Shown here one piece after another: positions 26,162 through 36,239 of a stretch of DNA of 64,000 nucleotides. This DNA is from Chitinophagaceae bacterium (GTDB lineage Bacteria; Bacteroidota; Bacteroidia; Chitinophagales; Chitinophagaceae), in the NCBI GenBank assembly GCA_016787065.1, contig JAEUVD010000028.1, positions 1 through 64,000 of the forward strand. Direction: 5' to 3'. Below the pieces are notes generated by a model, which saw only the letters and a program-made list of their open reading frames with translations, did not search any database and was not told the DNA's origin. The position numbers were made by a program, and so were the translations under genes. Every line of letters begins with the position of its first letter. Position 1 is the first letter of the stretch.

Positions 26162-29100
26162 ATGAGACAAAAACTATCCCTTTTTTCCTTGCTGATGGTG
26201 ATGTTGTTTTCCAAGATGGCTCAGGCACAATGTGGTTCAGGCGCAACTACGGATGTGACCGAATCGCGCTGCGAAGCCACGGGAACCATCACTGTTAACA
26301 ATGCTTCAGGAACAGGTCCATTTTCGTACGACTTTGTATCCTATCCCGGAGATTATGCGTACACGGGTCCTTCATCGAGTAATTTGATAACCGCACTTTC
26401 ACCCGGAAATTATGTGTTGCGAGTTACAGATCTTGGAGGTGGCTGTTTTACAGATTACAACGTATCCGTACCAGGAACCTATGTTCAACCATTATATAAC
26501 CCCACTGCAGTGGATGTTTCAGGTTGTTACAACGGTACCAATGGAGAAATACACGGAACTATGGTTGACGGTCGTGCTCCTTTCTTGTATGAAATATTAG
26601 CCGGTTCTCCTTGTTGTGTTGGAACAACCAATACAACAGGTGATTTCTTAGGCCTTTCACCCGGAACTTACAATGTACGTGCCTATGACAGTTGCGGAAA
26701 TTTCCAAACACGTCAGGTTACTATCGGTAATTTCAACTGGGGTTTGAGCAATCCTGTAGTGGATAAAGTAGGTTGTGGTCAATACTCCTATAACAGTATT
26801 TCTATTAGTCCTTCTTTAAGCGGACAAACTTATAAGGTAAAAGATTTTAATGGAAGTGTAATTGCTTCAGGCTCTTCATTACCTATTTCGTTCAGTCATC
26901 CGGATGCTAATATTAATGCAGCAACCGTTTGCGTAACAGATGCTTGTGGTACTGAACAATGTACCAATTTTACACCGGCAGATTGGTATCCTAGTAATGG
27001 AAATATTACCTATCCAAGTTGTGATAACTATACTGTGGAAGGCGTTGTTTTAAACGGTACTCCTATTGGCCCTGTGCAGTATGGTGTGGTTAGAGCGCCT
27101 GGCGATACCGTTTGGTCTTCTTCTATTCCATTCAATTTTGTAAAAACATTTCATGACCCAAATTATAATGGTGATAACTGGACTAAAATCTATGTAAAAG
27201 ATGGTTGTGGCGTGGTAAAAAATACAGGGAATGATTATTACCTCGATCATTGGGGTGGTACATATACCCAGTTTACCAGTTGCTCAACGTCAACAACAAC
27301 ATTATCGCCTTCATGGTATTATCAAAACCCGATTAGCTACACCATGACTTCTCCAACGGTAATTGGGCCACAATCAAATGGTGATTTTACCAATCTAGCG
27401 GATGGTTCTTACTCGTTTGAAATAACCGATGCCTGTGGTAAAGTACATAATGAGAATGTTACAATAGATCATAACTGGAAATGTCAGGGAGGTGGAGAAC
27501 CTCGTTGTGATTTGGGTTATTTCGTAAATTATGTTTCGGTTAATCGAAGAATGTCTCCTCCAATTACCTATGAACAATACGATGCTACTTTCAGCACCTT
27601 ATTAAATACACAAACCTATACCAATACGTTTGATATGAACAATGTGTATGCTTCATTGTATGATTGGTACACATCTGTTGAATTCAATCTTACGTTGCCT
27701 AACACTACTTATAAATATATTGTTACAGATAATTGTGGTAGAAAAGATACGGTTACAGTTACCAACGGTGCTGACGGACATGTTCCGAATACACTCACAA
27801 CAACAGTAACACCACTATGTGTGAATAAAGGAAACATCACTACCGAATATCATTCTGATAATCCGTATTGGAATTCAGCTGTGTTTGATGTTTGGAATTT
27901 GAATACCAACGTGTATGTTATGGCTGGTGGAAATACAGCGAACACGAACGGTACAATATCATGGAATAATCTTGATACCGGTACGTATGTAATCAAAATG
28001 AAATTGATGTATTGTTCGGAAGAAACATACGATACTGTAGTTATTGAGAAATACGTTCAACCTCGTTTACGTCGTTCTATTGCGTTTAGTTGCGGTGGTA
28101 CGGTGTTTAATGCTATTGGATCTGCTAAAGGAGGTTTAAAACCTTATCAGTTTGAAATTTATCAAACTATACCTGCTGGCGGTGAACAACCCGTACAATC
28201 TAGTAACATTTTTACGATTAATAATGGTAACACCTATTCATTAATTCGTATGCGTGTAATTGATGCCTGTGGTAATACCTCTATTCAGGATATGGCGGTA
28301 CGCCCTCCAGCAAAACCAACGGTGAAAGTAAACATTCCATTACCTCAATGTGGATTAAACAATATTGATATTTATGTGGATTCACTATACACAGGAGCTG
28401 TTTACGAATGGCGCAACCCAGCAGGAACTGTAATTGCTACAGGTCCGGCTTTGAATATTCCAGTTACAACAGCAGATACCGGAACTTACACATGTCGTGT
28501 TTATTTAGCAGGAACCTGTTATGATGATACGGCTAAATTTAAATTGCGTTTAAAAGACTTCGGATGTTATGCCAAGTTAGGAAACTATGTATGGCATGAT
28601 GTGGATAAGGATGGTGTTCAAGATGCTTCTGAAGTTGGTGTAGCCGGTGTTACCGTAACATTATATGATGGCAATAACGTGGTTATCGGAACAACCGTAA
28701 CGGATGCTTATGGTTACTACTTATTCGATAATTTGAACCCAGGCGACTATCGTGTTGGATTCTCTTTACCTTCTAACTATGTATTTACATCAACCGATCA
28801 GGGTGGAAATGATGCCGCTGATAGTGATCCGAATACTACCAGTGGGTTAACCGGATTATATACCTTGGTAGCAGGTGATAGCAATATGACTGTAGATGCC
28901 GGTATTTACATGCCGCAAATTCAAAAAGCAAGCTTAGGCGATTTTGTTTGGAACGATTTGGATAAAGATGGTATTCAGGATCCGAATGAATTAGGTGTTT
29001 CCGGTGTTACTGTTACGCTTTGTGATGGATCTGGAAATCCTATTGCAACTACCGTTACGGATGCTCAAGGATATTATTCATTTACCGATTTGAATCCAGG

Positions 29101-32023
29101 TTCTTATATCGTTGGCTTTAGTTTACCTATCGGATACGTGTTTAGTCCGGATAACCAAGGTTCCGACGATGCGGCAGACAGCGATGTAAATCCTGTAACA
29201 GGTAAAGCTACTCCGGTAACATTAGCTGCCGGTGATAACAACCCAACGATTGATGCCGGTATTTATGCGCAAGATCCAAACAATGCTGCCTTAGGTAATT
29301 ATGTTTGGTATGATGTAAATCAAAACGGTCAACAAGATGCTGCTGAAGGTGGTGTAGCCGGTGTTACAGCTACCTTATATGCTGCAGACGGAACAACTGT
29401 GCTTGCCACAACAACTACCGATGAGTTCGGTTACTATATCTTCAATAATTTAACACCAGGTGATTATGTAGTTGGATTCTCTAATTACCCTTCTGGATAT
29501 TCTCTAACAACACAAAATGTTGGTGGAGCTGCTACAAACTCTGATGCTGATCCTTCCACAAACAAAACAGCAGTTATTCATTTACCTGCCGGTGGTTACG
29601 ATATGACTTGGGATGCCGGTATTTATAATCCAGCAGCACCTCTTGGAGCATTAGGAAATTACGTTTGGTACGATTATAACAAAAATGGTGTTCAGGATGC
29701 TGGTGAACCAGGTGTTCCGGGTGTTATTGTTAATTTATATGATGGTTCAAATACCTTCTTAGGAACAACTACCACCAACGCTCAAGGGTTCTATATCTTT
29801 AATAACTTAGCAGCAGGAGATTACCGTTGCGAATTTACCAACATTCCTCCGGGGCATAGCTTTACTTCCCTTAATGTGGGTACTGACGCAGCCGATTCTG
29901 ATGCAGGTGGAAATGGTTTAACCGACTTAATTACCTTAGCTACCGGTGAAGTAAACTTAACGGTTGATGCGGGTATCGTTCAATCAAATGGTCGTAATGG
30001 TACAGCTTCTTTAGGTGATATCGTTTGGTACGATTTGAATCAAAATGGTGTTCAAGATGCTGATGAACAAGGTGTAGCCGGTGTTACTGTTACCCTGTAT
30101 GCAGCCGACGGAACTACCGTTTTAGGTGTTAAAACAACCGACGGTTTAGGAAACTACATCTTTACCGGTTTAAATGCTGGTAGCTATGTGGTAGGATTTA
30201 GTAATATTCCTTCAGGATATAACTTTACGAATGCGAACCAAGGAACCGATGATGCAGTGGATGCTGATGCCGATGCAGGTTCAGGTGGAAAAACAGGAAT
30301 TATTCCTTTAGCCACCGGCGAAGAAAACTTAACCATCGACGCGGGTATCTACCCTGCTCCTAACTTAGCTAGCTTAGGTGATTACGTTTGGAATGACCTT
30401 AACCAAGATGGTGTTCAAGATGCTAACGAACCAGGTGTACCTGGTATCATGGTAACTCTTTATGATGTAAGTGGTATTCCGTTAAAAGTTACTACAACGG
30501 ATGCCAATGGTTATTATGAATTTGTTGGACTTGATCCGGATACCTATTATGTTGGCTTCTCTAACTTACCTGCAGGTTATGAATTTACTTCTCAAGATGC
30601 TGGTACAGATGAAGCGGTTGATAGCGATGCAGATCCTGTTAATGGTGATACAGAACCTGTTACTTTGGTTGCAGGACAAAATTATCCTGATCTTGACGCA
30701 GGTATCTATACCGATCGTGCCGGTTTAGGAAATTATGTTTGGGATGATTTAGATAATGATGGTGTTCAAGATGCGAATGAAGAAGGTATTCCTGGTATTA
30801 CAGTTACATTATATGCTGCTGATGGTGTTACACCAATTTCAACAGCCATTACTGATGCCAATGGATATTACTCTTTTGTAAACTTAATTCCTGATACGTA
30901 TGTAGTTGGTTTCAGCGGATTACCAGCAGGTGCTACCTTTAGTTCAGCCGATCAAGGTGGTGACGATGCTTTAGATTCTGATGCTGATCCTGTAACCGGA
31001 AAAACCGTAGCAGTTACCTTAACTGCCGGCGAATTCAATCCAACAATCGATGCTGGTATTCATACACCTCTTGGTGCCGGTTTAGGAAACTATGTTTGGT
31101 TAGATTTAGATGTTGACGGATTACAAGATGCTAATGAGCCTGGTGTTCCTGGTGTAACCGTAATTCTTTACGATCAATCTGGTACGGCTATTCAAAGTGC
31201 TATTACCGATCAGAATGGTTTCTATTCCTTCCCTAATTTGGTTCCTGGTACTTACAGCGTTGGATTTACAAATTTACCGTTCAACAGAACCTTCACGCAA
31301 TCGGATGCAGGTAATGATGCATTAGATAGCGATATCGATCCAGGTTCTATTGTATTAAATGGTGAATTCCCTACCTTCGGTTCAATACCTCAGGTTACTA
31401 TTGTAGCTGGTGAATACAATCCTACCTTGGATATGGGTCTTATCATTAAATTCCCTACCGGATTAACTACGGTTAGTTTAAATGCAAGCTTAGAAGGTAA
31501 AACAGCTAAGGTTGAATGGAATACTATCAACGAACAAAACGTTCAATATTTTGAAGTGCTTCGTAGTATCAATAGCGTAGACTATACTAAAGTGGCTACA
31601 AAAAATGCAAAAGGTGAAACCAGTGGAAGTACGGTGTACAGCATTTTAGATGATGTTACTTCACTTATGAATCAATCCGTGATTTACTACAAAATTGCAG
31701 TGTATGATTTCGATAAGCAAGTATCGTTCTCTAATGTATCGCTTGTTCGTCCAACGCAAGTGGTTGAACCAATATCTGTTTACCCAATTCCATTCTCTTC
31801 TGAATTGAATATTTCTTACCCTTCATCTGAAGTATCTGTTGTAACTATTCAGATTACCGATGCACAAGGAAGAAAAGTTGTTTCGAAAGAAGTGAATGTG
31901 AAAGAAGGACAAAACCTGATTAACGTAAACAATTTAACTTCATTAAGCACTGGTTCTTATTTCATTCGAATAACAGATAATACTACTTCTGAAGTATTTA
32001 TCAAGAGTATTCAAAAGAAATAG
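26162..32023 (+). CDS. Large T9SS-exported SdrD-repeat adhesin
   Basis: A 1953-residue surface protein. A signal peptide (about 1-22) leads into a 780-residue N-terminal part with Cys-containing SprB-like repeats (VTDACG, YDSCGN, ITDACG, VTDNCGR). Eight SdrD_B-type domains follow (about 805-1760), each opening with LGNYVW or LGDYVW and a calcium-loop-like DxDxDGxQDxxE, and closing DAGIY. The C-terminus has a short domain and a T9SS type A tail (SVYPIPFSSELNIS to the end). Such proteins act in adhesion or gliding; neither is proven here. It is followed by a clear terminator and precedes another T9SS cargo gene. Confidence 0.9.
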   Translation: MRQKLSLFSLLMVMLFSKMAQAQCGSGATTDVTESRCEATGTITVNNASGTGPFSYDFVSYPGDYAYTGPSSSNLITALSPGNYVLRVTDLGGGCFTDYNVSVPGTYVQPLYNPTAVDVSGCYNGTNGEIHGTMVDGRAPFLYEILAGSPCCVGTTNTTGDFLGLSPGTYNVRAYDSCGNFQTRQVTIGNFNWGLSNPVVDKVGCGQYSYNSISISPSLSGQTYKVKDFNGSVIASGSSLPISFSHPDANINAATVCVTDACGTEQCTNFTPADWYPSNGNITYPSCDNYTVEGVVLNGTPIGPVQYGVVRAPGDTVWSSSIPFNFVKTFHDPNYNGDNWTKIYVKDGCGVVKNTGNDYYLDHWGGTYTQFTSCSTSTTTLSPSWYYQNPISYTMTSPTVIGPQSNGDFTNLADGSYSFEITDACGKVHNENVTIDHNWKCQGGGEPRCDLGYFVNYVSVNRRMSPPITYEQYDATFSTLLNTQTYTNTFDMNNVYASLYDWYTSVEFNLTLPNTTYKYIVTDNCGRKDTVTVTNGADGHVPNTLTTTVTPLCVNKGNITTEYHSDNPYWNSAVFDVWNLNTNVYVMAGGNTANTNGTISWNNLDTGTYVIKMKLMYCSEETYDTVVIEKYVQPRLRRSIAFSCGGTVFNAIGSAKGGLKPYQFEIYQTIPAGGEQPVQSSNIFTINNGNTYSLIRMRVIDACGNTSIQDMAVRPPAKPTVKVNIPLPQCGLNNIDIYVDSLYTGAVYEWRNPAGTVIATGPALNIPVTTADTGTYTCRVYLAGTCYDDTAKFKLRLKDFGCYAKLGNYVWHDVDKDGVQDASEVGVAGVTVTLYDGNNVVIGTTVTDAYGYYLFDNLNPGDYRVGFSLPSNYVFTSTDQGGNDAADSDPNTTSGLTGLYTLVAGDSNMTVDAGIYMPQIQKASLGDFVWNDLDKDGIQDPNELGVSGVTVTLCDGSGNPIATTVTDAQGYYSFTDLNPGSYIVGFSLPIGYVFSPDNQGSDDAADSDVNPVTGKATPVTLAAGDNNPTIDAGIYAQDPNNAALGNYVWYDVNQNGQQDAAEGGVAGVTATLYAADGTTVLATTTTDEFGYYIFNNLTPGDYVVGFSNYPSGYSLTTQNVGGAATNSDADPSTNKTAVIHLPAGGYDMTWDAGIYNPAAPLGALGNYVWYDYNKNGVQDAGEPGVPGVIVNLYDGSNTFLGTTTTNAQGFYIFNNLAAGDYRCEFTNIPPGHSFTSLNVGTDAADSDAGGNGLTDLITLATGEVNLTVDAGIVQSNGRNGTASLGDIVWYDLNQNGVQDADEQGVAGVTVTLYAADGTTVLGVKTTDGLGNYIFTGLNAGSYVVGFSNIPSGYNFTNANQGTDDAVDADADAGSGGKTGIIPLATGEENLTIDAGIYPAPNLASLGDYVWNDLNQDGVQDANEPGVPGIMVTLYDVSGIPLKVTTTDANGYYEFVGLDPDTYYVGFSNLPAGYEFTSQDAGTDEAVDSDADPVNGDTEPVTLVAGQNYPDLDAGIYTDRAGLGNYVWDDLDNDGVQDANEEGIPGITVTLYAADGVTPISTAITDANGYYSFVNLIPDTYVVGFSGLPAGATFSSADQGGDDALDSDADPVTGKTVAVTLTAGEFNPTIDAGIHTPLGAGLGNYVWLDLDVDGLQDANEPGVPGVTVILYDQSGTAIQSAITDQNGFYSFPNLVPGTYSVGFTNLPFNRTFTQSDAGNDALDSDIDPGSIVLNGEFPTFGSIPQVTIVAGEYNPTLDMGLIIKFPTGLTTVSLNASLEGKTAKVEWNTINEQNVQYFEVLRSINSVDYTKVATKNAKGETSGSTVYSILDDVTSLMNQSVIYYKIAVYDFDKQVSFSNVSLVRPTQVVEPISVYPIPFSSELNISYPSSEVSVVTIQITDAQGRKVVSKEVNVKEGQNLINVNNLTSLSTGSYFIRITDNTTSEVFIKSIQKK
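28577..31440 (+). repeat. Eight-unit coding tandem array (SdrD_B repeats)
   Basis: Repeat starts (the tta of LGNYVW or LGDYVW) fall at 28577, 28934, 29291, 29651, 30011, 30374, 30725 and 31082, so units are 351-363 bases and always multiples of three. Conservation at the DNA level is visible in the aspartate-rich loop and in the DAGIY segment. The array is a probable site of unit gain or loss by recombination. Confidence 0.92.
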
Positions 32024-32043
32024 AGATTAAGCTCTTAACTTAT

Positions 32044-32079
32044 AGAAGCCATCTCTACTAAGAGGTGGCTTCTCTTTTT
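32044..32079 (+). terminator. Terminator of the adhesin gene
   Basis: Stem agaagccatctct (32044-32056) with agaggtggcttct (32061-32073), one G-T pair, loop acta, then a T-run. It lies 20 bases after the adhesin stop and 13 before the next ATG. Confidence 0.9.
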
Positions 32080-32092
32080 AAAATAAAGTAAC

Positions 32093-33202
32093 ATGAAAAA
32101 ACACTACACCCTTTTCTTCAGTTTGCTGCTTTCACTAAGCGTAAAAGCAACCATTTTTACAAATTCCAATGCCATTACTATCGTAGATAATGATAAGGCA
32201 AGTACATACCCTTCGCAGCTTACCGTTTCCGGCATGTCGGGTTTGGTAAGTAATGTACAAGTTACCATTCATGGTTTAAGCCATGTCTATGTGAGTGACG
32301 TGAGTTTATTATTACAAGCACCTTCCGGCGAGGCATTGTTGCTTCAAAGTTTTTGTGCAGACGGTGCGTCGGCTACTAATTTAACCTATACCATAGCCGA
32401 TATCGGGGCTACTCAATTTTCTGCCGCCTCTATATGGTCAAATAACGGCACCTATAAACCAACTTCGTACATGTGGGATATCTTTCCTTCTCCCGCTCCA
32501 TTAACCCCCCCAGGCTTTGGTTCATACAATGCACCCGGCCCTTTTGGTCCGCAAACAGCCACATTTGCATCTACGTTTAATGGTATCAATCCAAACGGAA
32601 CTTGGAAATTATTTATTGGTGATTTTGCTTCGGGCGATGCCGGTACCATAAGTGGCGGTTGGAGTTTAAACATTTCGAGTGGCGGATTCCCTTTAACGAT
32701 GGCGCAAATTCAATTATCCGCATCACAAAAAAATCAAGAAACTTATTTAAACTGGAATACCCAAGAAAATTTCTATCAAAATTTTATGCTAGAAGAAAGT
32801 GAAGATGGAATTCATTTCTATACCATTTCTTCTACTACCAACTTTGCAAGTACCACAGCCATAACGGATGCCGGTGCAAGGTTTTATCGCATAAAAGGAT
32901 TAACTGTTGACGGCAATTTTGCTTATTCCAATATTGTTTCTATTGTTTCTAAAGAAAACACGATGCCTATTGAGGTTTTCCCAAGTACCACGCAACATGC
33001 AGTATTTGTACGTAATACTGAATTGAAGGACACAAAAATTGCGGTTTATTCCTTAACGGGTTCTGCATTATACAGTTTAACTTCTTCATCGGAAATGGTT
33101 GAAATTCCTTTGCATTCGTTTGTGTATACACCGGGTTACTATGTTGTGCGTATTCAGCAAGACGAGACAACAAAAACGTACAAAATTCTGTATCAACCCT
33201 AG
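32093..33202 (+). CDS. Secreted P-domain protein with T9SS sorting domain
   Basis: A 369-residue protein. A signal peptide (about 1-18) precedes a proprotein-convertase P-domain-like beta-sandwich (about 30-200), with VQVTIHGLSHVYVSDVSLLL and the closing NPNGTWKLFIGDFASGDAG and GWSLNIS. A fibronectin-like segment (about 205-285) follows, then a T9SS type A tail (MPIEVFPSTTQHAVFV, YYVVRIQQ). No protease domain is attached, so this is a stand-alone binding module. It is just after the adhesin terminator, and the convergent gene ends 6 bases away. Confidence 0.82.
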   Translation: MKKHYTLFFSLLLSLSVKATIFTNSNAITIVDNDKASTYPSQLTVSGMSGLVSNVQVTIHGLSHVYVSDVSLLLQAPSGEALLLQSFCADGASATNLTYTIADIGATQFSAASIWSNNGTYKPTSYMWDIFPSPAPLTPPGFGSYNAPGPFGPQTATFASTFNGINPNGTWKLFIGDFASGDAGTISGGWSLNISSGGFPLTMAQIQLSASQKNQETYLNWNTQENFYQNFMLEESEDGIHFYTISSTTNFASTTAITDAGARFYRIKGLTVDGNFAYSNIVSIVSKENTMPIEVFPSTTQHAVFVRNTELKDTKIAVYSLTGSALYSLTSSSEMVEIPLHSFVYTPGYYVVRIQQDETTKTYKILYQP

Positions 33203-33208
33203 TGGTTT

Positions 33209-34141
33209 TTATTCATACAGAATAAAATCTTCAAGGTAATAAGCAATTAGTTTTTGTCTTTTGGCATTGGATCTGCTGGTATTGAAAATAACTTCCATGG
33301 TTGCTTGAGAAGAGGTGCTTTCAGCATTTTTATTGGAAGGAAAAATAAGTTGAACGGCCTGATTCTTTTTTTCATGATAGCTCCATTGTGCTATGGAAAG
33401 TGTGGACGTTAGTTTCTTTTTTTCATCGATGGTTTTTAAGGTGTCTTTGCTAATTCGATTGGCTTTGTCGAGGTAAAAACCATGATAAACAGAGGGTTTT
33501 AATGGAAAGTTTTGTTCTTCTTTTTGCGAAAGAATATCGCCTTGTCCGTTTAATATAAACACGATTTTATAATTCCTTTTAACAGAAGCATCTACTTCAT
33601 TCATTTCTTTTCCAAGAATTACAAGTTGATTCTTTTGCCACTGATATATTTTCATGTGTTGCTTGTAAATAGTTGTACTGTTTTTATATTCGGTAATGCT
33701 CCGTAAGCTGTCTTTCTCATAGTTGAATTCCATGCGTGTATCCATCGCCATTTGATTAGAATTACTAAGTGCTTTTTCAGAAAGTATTTGCGTTACTTGT
33801 TTCTTCTGATTGAATTGAAAGGTTCGAACCTTGTTTAGTACTTCTTTACCCTCAAACCGGTTGGTTTCGCGTTCGATTACATCATTACCGATGTATTGAT
33901 AGGCTCTGGTTGAACGTAGTTCGAATTGGCGTGTTTTCGGGTTAAATTTGTAATAACTACTTTTCTCTATCATACCGTTCAGGTTATAACTGAACGTCGT
34001 TTTCGTTAGCGGTGTTTTAAGCGAAGTATCCTTTATTGAAACGTTATACGTGAGTATCGAATCGGGTAAATACGGGTGGTAAGGTTGTGCTAAGGATACC
34101 ATGGGAAGGAGTAAGTAGAGGAAAATCAGAAATTTAGGCAT
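33209..34141 (-). CDS. Hypothetical secreted protein
   Basis: A 310-residue protein with a signal peptide (about 1-18, ending SLAQ) and many alternating aromatic and charged strands that suggest a beta-rich, possibly RHS-like or propeller-type extracellular fold. I recognise no family. It starts about 90 bases from the divergent cytochrome oxidase operon, and its 3' end is 6 bases from the P-domain gene on the opposite strand. No T9SS tail is visible, so it is probably periplasmic or outer-membrane associated. Confidence 0.65.
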   Translation of the reverse strand: MPKFLIFLYLLLPMVSLAQPYHPYLPDSILTYNVSIKDTSLKTPLTKTTFSYNLNGMIEKSSYYKFNPKTRQFELRSTRAYQYIGNDVIERETNRFEGKEVLNKVRTFQFNQKKQVTQILSEKALSNSNQMAMDTRMEFNYEKDSLRSITEYKNSTTIYKQHMKIYQWQKNQLVILGKEMNEVDASVKRNYKIVFILNGQGDILSQKEEQNFPLKPSVYHGFYLDKANRISKDTLKTIDEKKKLTSTLSIAQWSYHEKKNQAVQLIFPSNKNAESTSSQATMEVIFNTSRSNAKRQKLIAYYLEDFILYE

Positions 34142-34224
34142 AGCGCAAAGTTATTCGTACAAAGGAAAACCGCTCAATTTGATTTTTTCTTCCTTCTTTT
34201 CTATGTAACTCAGGCATCTTGAAT

Positions 34225-34232
34225 TAAATTTG
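34225..34232 (+). promoter_or_regulatory. -7 promoter element of the cytochrome oxidase operon
   Basis: TAAATTTG is an exact TAnnTTTG match. It spans the TTG that would start the longest reading frame of the downstream gene (34230), so translation must begin later, at 34251 or 34254. No clear -33 element was placed. Confidence 0.6.
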
Positions 34233-34250
34233 CGCGCATTAGTACCAATT

Positions 34251-34829
34251 GTGTTGAGTAATACATCGCAACGAGAGAAGATTCATCCGCATAAATTATT
34301 GCTTTGGATAGGCATGGCTAGCATTTTAATGATGTTCGCCGGTTGGACTAGTGCGTTTCTAGTTCGAAAAGCACAAGGCAACTGGTTAATATTTACCATG
34401 CCCACAGCTTTTTGGATTTCAACCTTCGTGGTATTGGCAAGTAGTATTACCATACACTTCGCCACCAAGCAATTCAAACAGCGCAATTTTCCGCTCTACA
34501 AAACCCTTATTTCCGTTACTGCCTTACTTGGGGTGCTATTTATGGTGCTGCAATTTTGGGGGTTTTATGAAATGCACGCTGCCGGAGTTACCTTAGCAAG
34601 CAATGGTGAAGGGGTTTCCGGTAGTTTTGTATGGGTGATTTCTATGATACATTTGGCGCACATGTTGGGCGGTGTTATTGCCCTTATCATTGTGTTTATA
34701 TCTGTAAACCTTCGTCGCAGTAAGAAAACGTACAGCGCCAACGGGTTGGAAATTTTAAGTACCTATTGGCACTTTGTTGATGTGCTTTGGATATATTTGT
34801 TTCTTTTTTTTCTATTAAATCAAAAATAA
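34251..34829 (+). CDS. Cytochrome c oxidase subunit III (short form)
   Basis: A 192-residue, five-helix COX3-family protein. It supports proton-pumping haem-copper oxidase; the residues HPHKLLLWIG near the start and STYWHFVDVLWIYLFL at the end are family signatures. I place the start at GTG 34251 (TTG 34254 is equally possible), because the -7 element overlaps the longer TTG start at 34230. It is followed 12 bases later by a second, longer subunit III and then subunit IV. The catalytic subunits I and II are not in the window. Confidence 0.9.
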   Translation: MLSNTSQREKIHPHKLLLWIGMASILMMFAGWTSAFLVRKAQGNWLIFTMPTAFWISTFVVLASSITIHFATKQFKQRNFPLYKTLISVTALLGVLFMVLQFWGFYEMHAAGVTLASNGEGVSGSFVWVISMIHLAHMLGGVIALIIVFISVNLRRSKKTYSANGLEILSTYWHFVDVLWIYLFLFFLLNQK

Positions 34830-34841
34830 CACCAAGTAAAT

Positions 34842-35591
34842 ATGAGTTCAGTTGCAGTTGATAAGAAGAAAATCTGGGGAGGCGGACAAAGTCCGTTTAA
34901 TCTCAGTTACGGTAAAGTAATGATGTGGTATTTCCTGATGAGTGATGCCTTTACCTTCGGAGCTTTTCTTATTTCTTATGGTACTACACGTTTCTTTAGC
35001 TCGTTGTGGCCTAACCCAAACTCGGTGTTTGAATCATTTCCTTGGTTTGCACCTAATGGTGGAGCCCCGATGGCATTCGTGAGTTTGATGACCTTCATTC
35101 TCATCATTTCTTCTGTAACGATGGTGTTAGCGGTACATGCCGGACATTGTAGGGATAAGAAGGGAGTTATCAAATGGATGATTTGGACCATCTTAGGGGG
35201 TTTAGCTTTCTTAAGCTGTCAGGCTTGGGAGTGGTGGCATCTAAATCATCATGGCGCTTGGTGGGGTTCATTCCAACCGGATGCTAATGGTGTTATACCG
35301 CATGCGGAAAACCTAAAACACTTCTTTACCCATGAAACACCAGCTGCTATATTACAAACGGAAGGAGCCGCTGCTGCTCATAAATTCTTTAATTTCTTCT
35401 TCAGTATTACCGGTTTCCATGGAGCACACGTTGCTTCTGGCGTGGTGCTAAATATTATCATTTTGTTGAATACGATTAATGGTACTTACGAGCGCAGAGG
35501 GCATTATGAAATGGTGGAGAAAGTAGGTTTATATTGGCACTTTGTAGATCTCGTTTGGGTATTCGTATTCACTTGCTTCTATCTGTTGTAA
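34842..35591 (+). CDS. Cytochrome c oxidase subunit III (long form)
   Basis: A 249-residue COX3 protein with about six or seven helices. Its C-terminal signature GLYWHFVDLVWVFVFTCFYL matches the family, and HEPS-like His residues occur in the helices (AHKFFNFFFSITGFHGAHVA). It lies between the short subunit III and the COX4-like gene. Two subunit-III genes in tandem are common in Bacteroidota and may reflect split or duplicated subunits. Confidence 0.92.
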   Translation: MSSVAVDKKKIWGGGQSPFNLSYGKVMMWYFLMSDAFTFGAFLISYGTTRFFSSLWPNPNSVFESFPWFAPNGGAPMAFVSLMTFILIISSVTMVLAVHAGHCRDKKGVIKWMIWTILGGLAFLSCQAWEWWHLNHHGAWWGSFQPDANGVIPHAENLKHFFTHETPAAILQTEGAAAAHKFFNFFFSITGFHGAHVASGVVLNIIILLNTINGTYERRGHYEMVEKVGLYWHFVDLVWVFVFTCFYLL

Positions 35592-35667
35592 GAATTATTA
35601 AACCTGGCGTAACTATCACAACACTGAAAAACATCAACTATTTAAATTACCAAATTTTCAAATAAAC

Positions 35668-36063
35668 ATGAGTCATTTTAACGATTACGAAGCCGATCAA
35701 TCCAGATTATATAATCTTCATCATCATGAAGATATTAATTCCGCTGAAAGTAAGGCTAAGGTTCGAAAAATATGGATGGTAACCCTTATTCTGTCTGTCA
35801 TTACCATCGTAGAAGTTGTATTAGGTTTATATGGCCATTCTACCGGAATGCCTAAATGGACGATTAACTTATTTTTCATTGTGCTAACCATGTTCAAAGC
35901 GGCTTATATCGTAAGGGTGTTCATGCACTTAGGCGATGAAGTGAAAAACATGATTCTTACAATCTTAATTCCGTTAACCTTATTCTTCTGGTTCATTGTT
36001 GCCTTCTTATATGATGGTAATTTCTGGCTTTGGATCAATAATCTTTTCGGAATGCACAAATAA
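35668..36063 (+). CDS. Cytochrome c oxidase subunit IV-like protein
   Basis: A 131-residue, three-helix protein with a hydrophilic, His-rich N-terminus (NLHHHEDI). The order and size match the COX4_pro/CyoD-like subunit IV of bacterial oxidases. It is last in the operon, 76 bases after the long subunit III, and is followed by a very strong terminator. Confidence 0.85.
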   Translation: MSHFNDYEADQSRLYNLHHHEDINSAESKAKVRKIWMVTLILSVITIVEVVLGLYGHSTGMPKWTINLFFIVLTMFKAAYIVRVFMHLGDEVKNMILTILIPLTLFFWFIVAFLYDGNFWLWINNLFGMHK

Positions 36064-36088
36064 AAAGTGCTAATTAATAAATGTATTG

Positions 36089-36126
36089 AATGGGCTTTCA
36101 CCAATTGGTGAAAGCCCATTTTTTTT
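36089..36126 (+). terminator. Terminator of the cytochrome oxidase operon
   Basis: A perfect 14-bp stem, aatgggctttcacc (36089-36102) with ggtgaaagcccatt (36107-36120), loop aatt, then eight T residues in total. It lies 26 bases after the COX4-like stop. Confidence 0.95.
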
Positions 36127-36239
36127 GGATTATGAATTACCATAGCTCGACAAAATTATTGGAATGCGGATCTTTATGATTTGCGTTGATTTTTTGCGTT
36201 TACTGGAATTCATCTATTATTAAAATCGAAAGCCAATAA

